64,000 nt of DNA from Streptomyces sp. NBC_00440. GTDB lineage: Bacteria; Actinomycetota; Actinomycetes; Streptomycetales; Streptomycetaceae. A program made the translations under genes and the position numbers. This document shows positions 30,830 through 37,502 of the stretch, piece after piece. The notes beneath the pieces are model-generated. The model was given only the letters and a program-made list of their open reading frames with translations. It searched no databases and had not been told where the DNA came from. The stretch is from positions 1,225,501-1,289,500 of the forward strand of contig NZ_CP107921.1 of assembly GCF_036014215.1 (NCBI RefSeq), written 5' to 3'. How positions within the stretch are numbered: the first letter of the stretch is position 1; every line of letters starts with the position of its first letter.

Positions 30830-31540
30830 GTGGATCCGGACGCGGTACTGGCCCGTGCGCTGCGTTCCGTCGCGGGGGACGCCTCGCTGTCGGTCGCGGT
30901 GCTCGACACGGCGACCGGCGCCACCGCCGCGTACGGGAACGGCAGTTACCACACGGCCAGCATCGTGAAGGTGGGCATCCTGGCGACGCTGCTGCTGCGG
31001 GCGCAGGACGCCGGTCGCGGTCCCGGCGCCCCGGAGCTGGCTCTCGCCGCGCCGATGATCGAGCACAGCGACAACGCGTCGGCCACCGCACTGTGGAAGA
31101 CGATCGGCGGTGCGCGGGGGTTCGACTCGGGTGTCCGGCGGCTCGGGCTCACCCGCACCCGGGGCGGCGCCAACGGCGAGTGGGGCCTGACCCGGACCAC
31201 CGCCGGGGATCAACTGGCCCTGTTGCGGGCGGTGTTCGGCACTGATTCCGAGCTGGCACCGGCCTCGCGCCGCGTCCTCGCGGCGCTGATGGCGCAGGTG
31301 GTGCCCGGTCAGGCGTGGGGCGTCTCGGCGGCGGGGAGCAGCTGGGCGCTGAAGAACGGCTGGCTCCCGCGCGGCTCCGCCGCCCGCTGGACCGTCAACA
31401 GCATCGGGCGGGTGACCACGGGGGCCGGCGGCCGGCTGATCGCCGTGCTCTCCGAGGGGCACACGACCCTGCCGGCGGGGATCGCGGTCACCGGGGCGGC
31501 GGCGCGGGCCGCCGTCACAGCGACCGGCGGAACCGGCTGA
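30830..31540 (+). CDS. Class A beta-lactamase-fold serine hydrolase without visible signal peptide
   Basis: 236 residues, GTG start after GGGAGGGCCGAG. The class A motifs are in order: SIVK (S-x-x-K, the acylated Ser) in YHTASIVKVGILATLLL, SDN in IEHSDNASATALW, and KNG in SWALKNGWLPRGS in place of KTG. The Glu of an omega loop (ExxLN) is not obvious. There is no signal peptide or lipobox at the chosen start, and the upstream in-frame codons are Arg/Pro-rich, so the protein looks cytoplasmic, odd for an enzyme of the cell wall. Its 3' end overlaps the protease gene by 26 bases. Confidence 0.8.
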   Translation: MDPDAVLARALRSVAGDASLSVAVLDTATGATAAYGNGSYHTASIVKVGILATLLLRAQDAGRGPGAPELALAAPMIEHSDNASATALWKTIGGARGFDSGVRRLGLTRTRGGANGEWGLTRTTAGDQLALLRAVFGTDSELAPASRRVLAALMAQVVPGQAWGVSAAGSSWALKNGWLPRGSAARWTVNSIGRVTTGAGGRLIAVLSEGHTTLPAGIAVTGAAARAAVTATGGTG

Positions 31541-32723
31541 ATCCGGCGCCGCGCGGGGGCCTGGACGGTCCGCGGCGCCACAGCACCAGGGCGCCGGCCA
31601 GCAGCAGCACCCCCGCGCCGCCCGCGAGCGGGACGACCCAGACACCGGCGTCTCCGCCGCCCGGCTCCGCGTCGGGGCCCGGCCCGAAGTACTTCTTCCC
31701 GTAACCGGCGGCCTCCGTACGGATCTGCGCCGGGGCGAGCTTCGCCGCCGCCGCGAGCGCGGCCGCGGGGTCGACCATGCCGTAACCGCGGGAGTCGTCG
31801 CGGCCGCCCTGCGGGGCGTCCCGGGCGGTGTCCATGAGCAGCTTCTTGATCTGTGCCGGAGTGAGGTCCGGGTACGCGGCCCGCACCAGCGCGACCGCGC
31901 CCGAGACGAACGCGGACGCCGCGCTGGTGCCCCAGCCCTCGTAGTACTTGCGGTCGGGGTCGGCGATCACGACGTCGACGCCGGGGGCGCTGACCGTGGC
32001 GTACCAGCGGCGGGTGGAGAAGGAGGCATGGGTGCCGTACCGGTCGACGGCGGTCACCGCGATCACGCCCGGGTAGGCGGCCGGGTAGGAGATGTGGTCC
32101 CCGTCCTCGCCGCCGTTGCCCGCCGACGCGACGACGACCGAGCCCTTGGAGAGGGCGTACTGGACGGCGGAGTCCTGGCCGGGCTCCGGGCGGGCGGACG
32201 CGCTGTCGTCACCGAGGGAGAGGTTGATGACATCGGCATGGTGGTCGGCCGCCCAGCGGATACCGGTGGCCAGGGCGCCGCCTCGCGAGGCACGGGCCTT
32301 CTTGATCGCCGGGTCGCTGCCTTCGAGGATCACCCGGACCGGCAGGATGTGCGCCTCGGGTGCGATGCCCAGGACGCCGTCCACATGGCCGGGGCCGTGG
32401 CCGTGTCCGGCGATGATGCCCGCCATCGCGGTGCCGTGCCGGGCCCAGGACCGGTCGCCGCGCTTCGCTCCGAAGCCGATCAGGTCCTTGTCGGGCAGCA
32501 CCTGCCCCGTGAGATCGGGGTTGGCGCTGTCGACTCCGGTGTCGAGCACGGCGACCGTGACGCCCCGGCCCTTGGTCGTACGCCAGGCCTGCTGGGTGTG
32601 CATGGCGGCCAGTTCCCACTGCTGGGCGCGGATGGAGTCGGCGCTCGCGGGCGCGGCGGGCAGCACGGTGAGGGCCGCGGCGGCCAGCACGGCCGTGAGT
32701 ACGGTCGGTCCTCGGCGTCTCAT
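31515..32723 (-). CDS. Mycosin-like subtilisin (type VII secretion-associated serine protease)
   Basis: 402 residues. A signal peptide (MRRRGPTVLTAVLAAAALTV to ASA) precedes an S8 domain with the triad Asp in VAVLDTGVDSANPDL, His in WARHGTAMAGIIAGHG and Ser in EGWGTSAASAFVSGA (GTSAAS, as in mycosins, instead of GTSMAS). A C-terminal membrane helix (VVPLAGGAGVLLLAGALVLW) and basic tail anchor it with the catalytic domain outside. Mycosins stabilise ESX secretion machines and cleave EspB-like substrates. No EccB, EccC, EccD or EsxA gene is present in this window. Confidence 0.9.
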   Translation of the reverse strand: MRRRGPTVLTAVLAAAALTVLPAAPASADSIRAQQWELAAMHTQQAWRTTKGRGVTVAVLDTGVDSANPDLTGQVLPDKDLIGFGAKRGDRSWARHGTAMAGIIAGHGHGPGHVDGVLGIAPEAHILPVRVILEGSDPAIKKARASRGGALATGIRWAADHHADVINLSLGDDSASARPEPGQDSAVQYALSKGSVVVASAGNGGEDGDHISYPAAYPGVIAVTAVDRYGTHASFSTRRWYATVSAPGVDVVIADPDRKYYEGWGTSAASAFVSGAVALVRAAYPDLTPAQIKKLLMDTARDAPQGGRDDSRGYGMVDPAAALAAAAKLAPAQIRTEAAGYGKKYFGPGPDAEPGGGDAGVWVVPLAGGAGVLLLAGALVLWRRGPSRPPRGAGFSRFRRSL

Positions 32724-32734
32724 CGGTGCTCCTC

Positions 32735-32845
32735 CGTGCGGTTCGGGGCTTCGCTGTGCGGTCAGGGATTCCCGCCCGGTTGCGGGTCAGGGCTGCCCGT
32801 CCGTTGCGGTTCAGGGCTTCCTGGTCGGTTGCGGTTCAGGGCTTC
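32735..32845. repeat. ~24-bp tandem repeat (5 copies) around a gene 3' end
   Basis: On the plus strand, copies built on the core GCGGTTCAGGGCTTC recur with unit lengths of about 19-25 bases: CGTGCGGTTCGGGGCTTC, TGTGCGGTCAGGGATTCC, CGGTTGCGGGTCAGGGCTGC, CGTTGCGGTTCAGGGCTTCC and CGGTTGCGGTTCAGGGCTTC. The last contains the TGA stop (minus strand, 32836-32838) of the unknown membrane protein gene, so the other copies carry the same triplet. Confidence 0.85.
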
Positions 32846-34095
32846 TCCGCCGCGGCGACGTTCTTGCGCAGCGCCCGCTCGACCCGCTCCTCGACGCCCT
32901 TGGCCTCGTGGCCGAGTCCCGCCTGGGCCGCGGCCGTTGTCTGCGACTCCTCCATGGCCACGGCGGCAGGCTGCGGATCGGTGACCGTCCGCCCGTCGGC
33001 GAACCCCGAGACCGCGTACATGACCACCGGCGCGTCCGTCAGGATGCTCACCGTCCAGCTCGCCCGCTGCCGGTCGCCGAAGGAGGCGGCGTCGGTGGAC
33101 TTCACCGGGTAGGTGCCGGGCATCAGATCGGTGCGCCGGTCGAGCCCCTCGGCCGCAAACCTCTTGTGCAGGGCGGACATCGCCGCCGGGTCCGCCTCCG
33201 TGAAGACCATCCCGACCGTGGTCACGCTGCTGCTGGTGGCGTCGGTGTACGTCGCGCGCACCATCCTGGTGCAGCCCACCGGCTGGAGCGCCCGCAGCAG
33301 CATGGGGTCGAGCCGGCCCGTGCACGTGCTGTCCGGCGCGACACCCACCCTGGTCCAGGTGCGGTCGGCACCGCCGGGGCCCGCGCCGATGCCCTTGAGC
33401 GTCGGGGGGAAGAGGGTGTCGACAGGGGTGCTGTGCCACAGGCCGCGCGATGCGGTGAACCCGTCGCTGGGGCCGACCGCCGCGCTGTCACCGCTCAGCA
33501 TGCTCCCGGCGGCCGCGCCGCCGAGCAGTCCGAGCCCGAGGACCACACAGGCCGCGGCCGCCGCGGCCCTGGCGGGGTGCCGGGCCGGAACGGGCCGCAG
33601 CCGGGTGGTCGTCTCCACCGGCGTCTCGTCGGCGACCGGATGCGGCTGCGTACGGATCGCCGGGCCGCCCGCGCCCGGCCGCGGGGTGAGATCGACGGCG
33701 CCGACCGGACGGCGGCGGGTGGCCGGGGGCGCCGGGGGCCGGGGCGGGTAGGCCGGCGGCGCGGTGGTGGGCCGGGGCGGGACGCCGGACCGCGGGGCGG
33801 ACGTTCCGGCCGGTGAACCGGCTGACGTGCCGGGCGGTTCGGGAGACTCAGGAGACGCTGCGGACGATGCCGCGGATTCCTGGGATGCGGACGATGCAGC
33901 GGATACTGCCGATGCTGCGGGTGCAGGTACTGCGGATGTTGCGGGAGCGGGCGATTCGACGACCGGGCGCAGCCGGGTGGTCGTCTCGGTGGGGGTCTCT
34001 GCCGGGGGCTCCCCCGTGCCGGTCCGCGCGGGCGGCGGTTCCTTCGGGCGGGGCGGGAAGGACGGGAAGGGGGCACGTCGCGCCTCGGTACTCAT
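32836..34095 (-). CDS. Unknown single-pass membrane protein with long Pro/Ala/Ser-rich cytoplasmic part
   Basis: 419 residues from the ATG at 34095. Residues 1-190 are low-complexity (PFPSFPPRPKEPPPARTG, then an Ala/Ser/Glu stretch such as SAVPAPAASAVSAASSASQ) and encoded by short GC repeats. One membrane helix (AAAAACVVLGLGLLGGAAAG) follows, then an extracellular domain with paired Cys (DSTCTGRLDPMLL, QPVGCTRMVRATYTD) that may be disulphide-bonded. I recognise no family or catalytic motif. It lies upstream of the mycosin gene on the same strand. Confidence 0.75.
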   Translation of the reverse strand: MSTEARRAPFPSFPPRPKEPPPARTGTGEPPAETPTETTTRLRPVVESPAPATSAVPAPAASAVSAASSASQESAASSAASPESPEPPGTSAGSPAGTSAPRSGVPPRPTTAPPAYPPRPPAPPATRRRPVGAVDLTPRPGAGGPAIRTQPHPVADETPVETTTRLRPVPARHPARAAAAAACVVLGLGLLGGAAAGSMLSGDSAAVGPSDGFTASRGLWHSTPVDTLFPPTLKGIGAGPGGADRTWTRVGVAPDSTCTGRLDPMLLRALQPVGCTRMVRATYTDATSSSVTTVGMVFTEADPAAMSALHKRFAAEGLDRRTDLMPGTYPVKSTDAASFGDRQRASWTVSILTDAPVVMYAVSGFADGRTVTDPQPAAVAMEESQTTAAAQAGLGHEAKGVEERVERALRKNVAAAEKP

Positions 34096-34253
34096 CCGCC
34101 CCCCTGTGCGTCCGCCCGAATTCGCCTTCCTGGCGGGTCCGTCGGTCACTCTACGGGCTGGCACGGGACCTGCGGGAACCGGACGGTACGCACGGGGCAT
34201 CTGCCCAGAACATCCCCCTACCCTCCGGTATTCATGTCTGGCAGGCTTCGGCC

Positions 34254-35456
34254 ATGACGCCCCGTGCTGCTGACCGGACCCGGTACGACCGGGCCACCGC
34301 CGCTCTCGATGCCCCGCTGGCGATCGTCGATCTCGAAGCCTTCGACGCCAACGCCGACGACCTGGTCCGCCGCGCGGCGGGCAAACCGATCCGGGTGGCC
34401 AGCAAGTCCGTACGCTGCCGGGCGCTCCTGGAACGGGTGCTGGAGCGGGACGGGTTCGAGGGACTGATGTCCTTCACCCTGGCGGAGTCGCTGTGGCTGG
34501 CGCGTTCGGGCTTCGACGACGTGCTCCTCGCGTACCCGTCGGCCGACCGCGGTGGCTACGCCGAGCTGGCCGGCGACCCCAAGCTCGCCGCCGCCGTGAC
34601 CGTCATGGTGGACGATCCGGCCCAGCTGGAGCTGATCGACCGCGCACGGGACGGCGGCCGCGAGGAGATCAGGGTCTGCCTGGAGCTGGACACCTCGCTC
34701 CGGATGCTCGCCGGCCGGGTACGGATCGGGGCGCTCAGGTCGCCGCTGCGCGAGCCCGCCCAACTCGCCGAGCTGGCAAGGTCGGTGGCGCGCCGTCCGG
34801 GGTTCCGGCTGGTGGGCCTCATGGCGTACGAGGGCCATATCGCCGGGGTCGGCGACTCGGTGGCCGGACGGCCGCTGCGCTCCCGCGCGGTGCGGCTGAT
34901 GCAGTCGGCGGCCCGCAGGGAGCTGGCGGCCCGGCGGGCCGCCGTGGTGCGGGCGGTGCGGGCGGTGGCGCCCGACCTGGAGTTCGTGAACGGCGGTGGG
35001 ACGGGCAGCGTCCAGCACACGGCGGCCGAGGCCGCGGTGACCGAGATCGCGGCGGGTTCCGGCCTCTATGTGCCGCGGCTCTTCGACAACTACACCTCTT
35101 TCACCGGGCGTCCGGCGGCCCTCTTCGCCATGCCGGTGGTGCGCAGGCCGGGCGTGGGCGTGGTGACCGTGCTCGGCGGCGGCTACCCCGCGTCGGGCGC
35201 GGCGGGGGCGGACCGGCTGCCCGTCCCGTACCTTCCGGAGGGCCTTCGCTACGACCCGCAGGAGGGGCCGGGCGAGGTCCAGACACCCCTGCTGGGCTCG
35301 CCCGCCGACGATCTGCTCATCGGTGACAAGGTGTGGTTCCGGCACGCGAAGTCGGGCGAGCTGTGCGAGCGGTTCGACGCGCTGCAGCTGATCGAGGGCG
35401 ACCGGGTGACCGGGACCGCGCCGACGTACCGCGGTGAGGGGCACACCTTCCTGTAG
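34254..35456 (+). CDS. PLP fold-III enzyme (alanine racemase/D-threonine aldolase/D-serine dehydratase-like)
   Basis: 400 residues from the ATG at 34254. The N-terminal TIM barrel has the PLP lysine in GKPIRVASKSVRCRALL and the phosphate site GGGTGSVQHTAAEAAVTEIA. The C-terminal domain carries the His and Cys pair VWFRHAKSGELCERF, which in D-serine dehydratase and D-threonine aldolase binds a divalent metal. It therefore probably acts on a D-amino acid by deamination or aldol cleavage rather than racemisation. Substrate unknown; no transport or metabolic genes for it are adjacent. Confidence 0.85.
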   Translation: MTPRAADRTRYDRATAALDAPLAIVDLEAFDANADDLVRRAAGKPIRVASKSVRCRALLERVLERDGFEGLMSFTLAESLWLARSGFDDVLLAYPSADRGGYAELAGDPKLAAAVTVMVDDPAQLELIDRARDGGREEIRVCLELDTSLRMLAGRVRIGALRSPLREPAQLAELARSVARRPGFRLVGLMAYEGHIAGVGDSVAGRPLRSRAVRLMQSAARRELAARRAAVVRAVRAVAPDLEFVNGGGTGSVQHTAAEAAVTEIAAGSGLYVPRLFDNYTSFTGRPAALFAMPVVRRPGVGVVTVLGGGYPASGAAGADRLPVPYLPEGLRYDPQEGPGEVQTPLLGSPADDLLIGDKVWFRHAKSGELCERFDALQLIEGDRVTGTAPTYRGEGHTFL

Positions 35457-35528
35457 CTCCCCGGCCCGGCGCCCCGTTGCCCTCTTCTCTCCCTGATTCC
35501 CTGGTTCCCGCTCCGGCCTGAGGGGGCG

Positions 35529-36503
35529 TCAGTGACCGATCCTGCTGCCCACCCCGCCGCTGGTGGCATCGCCGATGGGGCGGATCCCGCTGGTGATGGT
35601 GTCCATGCCGCCCAGCGGCGGTCCGTCCGGCCCGGCGTCGAAGGCGAAGCGCACCACCACCATCGACTCGGAGCCGAGCGACGACGGGAAGGCGACGGTC
35701 TGCACGTAACCGCCGGGCCCCGCACCGGTCCTGACCCGCCAGCGCACCAGATAGCCGGTGCGGCCCGCGACCACCACGGACTGGGACTTGAGCCGGGTGT
35801 GCGAGGTGATGCCGTCGTAGTTGAGATCTCCGACGAGGTCCCTGTCGTACGAGCTGTCGGCGGCGTCCTTGATGTCCGCCTTGGCCACGGCCTCCGCCGA
35901 GGGGAGTTCGGTCTCGTCGGCGGTGCGTGAGGTCACCGTGCCGTGGTAGCAGAACGAGGCCGAGTCGCCGGGGCACTCGTAGGAGTGGCTGGTCCGCATG
36001 GTCGTCACGTCATCGACCGTGCTCGTCGGCTTCTCCCAGCCGGCCGGGACCGGCAGGGTGATGCCGTTCAGCTCGTCGACGAGCAGCGAGGGGTCGTCGG
36101 TCGGCGGCGCGGCGGTGTTCGGGCCGTGTGTCCCGGCGGCCGTGGCCTGGTGCGAGGCGGGCACGCCGGTGGCGGACGGGGAGTGCGCCGTTCTGCCGTG
36201 ACCGCCGCTGTTGACCACGGTGACCACCACCGTCACGGCCAGGGCGACGGCGACCACCGCGCCGACGGCGATCGGCACCGCACGCGGCAGCCCGCCGGGC
36301 CCGCGCCCGGCCGCCGGCGCGGGCGGCGGCGGACCGAAGCCGTGCGGTACGGCTTGGTGCGATCCGGGCCGGTGCGGTCCCGGCTGCTGCGGTACGGCGT
36401 CGAGCGGGCGGGTGTGCGCGGTCCAGGCCGCGCCGTCCCACCACCGCTCGGTGGCGGGCAGGCCGGCGTCCGGGTACCAGCCGGGCGGGGTCGTGTGGGT
36501 CAT
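35529..36503 (-). CDS. DUF2510-domain membrane protein, unknown function
   Basis: 324 residues. The N-terminus TPPGWYPDAGLPATERWWDG, AAWTAHTRP is the DUF2510 motif, a short Trp-rich module at the cytoplasmic end of many actinobacterial membrane proteins. After a Pro/Gly-rich linker, one helix (AVPIAVGAVVAVALAVTVVV) leads to an extracellular domain of about 220 residues with two Cys (SYECPGDSASFCYHG), probably a disulphide. No catalytic motif is recognised. Convergent with the PLP-enzyme gene. Confidence 0.8.
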   Translation of the reverse strand: MTHTTPPGWYPDAGLPATERWWDGAAWTAHTRPLDAVPQQPGPHRPGSHQAVPHGFGPPPPAPAAGRGPGGLPRAVPIAVGAVVAVALAVTVVVTVVNSGGHGRTAHSPSATGVPASHQATAAGTHGPNTAAPPTDDPSLLVDELNGITLPVPAGWEKPTSTVDDVTTMRTSHSYECPGDSASFCYHGTVTSRTADETELPSAEAVAKADIKDAADSSYDRDLVGDLNYDGITSHTRLKSQSVVVAGRTGYLVRWRVRTGAGPGGYVQTVAFPSSLGSESMVVVRFAFDAGPDGPPLGGMDTITSGIRPIGDATSGGVGSRIGH

Positions 36504-36537
36504 CCGGTCACTCTAGAGTCAGGCCCCCGGCACCGGG

Positions 36538-36643
36538 GGCCCGGTCCGGACGACGGGTCCTGGCACCGCAGGCCCGGTCCGGAAGACGGGTCCTGGCACC
36601 GCAGGCCCGGTCCGGAAGACGGGTCCTGGCACCGCAGGCCCTA
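36538..36643. repeat. 33-bp tandem repeat (3 full copies plus remnant) after the XRE-cupin gene
   Basis: Units start at 36538, 36571 and 36604; each reads GGCCCGGTCCGGAAGACGGG, then TCCTGGCACCGCA, and copies 2 and 3 are identical (copy 1 differs at one base). A remnant CCTAGCACCGCGG at 36640 contains the TAG stop of the XRE-cupin gene on the minus strand where the units have CCTGGCACCGCAGG, so the array looks copied from the gene's own end. It occupies nearly the whole 137-base gap. Confidence 0.9.
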
Positions 36644-37216
36644 GCACCGCGGGGCGGCCGTCGCGTCGACGTGCTCGGCGACAGCGACGACGACGATCCG
36701 GGTCTCGGGCGCCGTGGCACGCCAGCGGTGCCGTACTCCCCCGGAGAGGAACAGGCTGTCGCCGCGCTCCAGTCGGTACGCCCGGCCCTCCGCCTCCACC
36801 TCGGCCGCGCCCTCGGCCACGTACAGCACCTCGTCGTTGCGGTGCTGGAACTCGCGCCCGGTCTCCTGCTCGCCCGTGAACTCCATGGCGTGCAGCTGGT
36901 GGTGTCCGCGCACCAGGTCCCGGATCTGCGGCTCGGGGTCCGGCACGGCCCCGGTGGCGGCCGTCGCACGGACGACGTCGACCGTGCGTCCCGCGTCGGA
37001 CGCGGCCAGCAGTTCCACGGCCGTGGTCTCCAGCGCGTCGGCGACCCGCTGGAGCGAGCGCTCGCTCGGCCGCGCCCGCTGGTTCTCGATCTGGCTGAGG
37101 AAGGGCACCGAGAGTCCGCTGCGCGCGGAGACCTTGGCGAGGGTGAGTCCCAGTGTGCGGCGGCGCCTGCGGACGGCGGCACCCACCCGGAACGCCTCCT
37201 TCTCCTTAGCGTCCAT
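36641..37216 (-). CDS. XRE-family regulator with C-terminal cupin
   Basis: 191 residues from the ATG at 37216. Residues 10-65 are a Cro/C1-type helix-turn-helix (VRRRRRTLGLTLAKVSARSG, LSVPFLSQIENQRARPSER). Residues 120-185 are a single cupin barrel (HAMEFTGEQETGREFQHRND, EVLYVAEGAAEVEAEGRAYR, SLFLSGGVRHRWRA). Such proteins (PuuR/SutR-like) repress metabolic genes and sense small ligands through the cupin. It lies downstream of the betaine transporter, separated from it by a strong terminator, so it is its own unit; control of the transporter is possible but unproven. Confidence 0.88.
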   Translation of the reverse strand: MDAKEKEAFRVGAAVRRRRRTLGLTLAKVSARSGLSVPFLSQIENQRARPSERSLQRVADALETTAVELLAASDAGRTVDVVRATAATGAVPDPEPQIRDLVRGHHQLHAMEFTGEQETGREFQHRNDEVLYVAEGAAEVEAEGRAYRLERGDSLFLSGGVRHRWRATAPETRIVVVAVAEHVDATAAPRC

Positions 37217-37420
37217 CCCTGGTTCCCCTCCCCTTGCCCTGTCGCCCGTCGTGTCTGCAAGCACCTTACGCAGCTTCGGGCCACCGGAGGGTCCTCCTGC
37301 CACACCCGCGTCGTACAACCTCTCCGCCGCACAACCGCGCGCCCGCATCCGGCACCGCGCGGACCCGCCTCCCCAAGTGCGGATCTGCGGTACGAAGTTG
37401 ACGGCACGGAGCCCGGAACG

Positions 37421-37465
37421 CCGCGAGGGGCGGACAACGCCGGTGGCGTTGCCCGCCCCTCGCGG
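37421..37465. terminator. Very strong terminator after the betaine transporter operon
   Basis: CCGCGAGGGGCGGACAACGC starts a 21-base arm (37421-37441) that pairs with 37445-37465 across a 3-base loop with a single A-C mismatch. It lies 38 bases past the permease-binding protein stop on the minus strand. Confidence 0.92.
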
Positions 37466-37502
37466 GAGAGCCTTCCGCGGAAGATCCCGCGGGAGAACCG
37501 GA

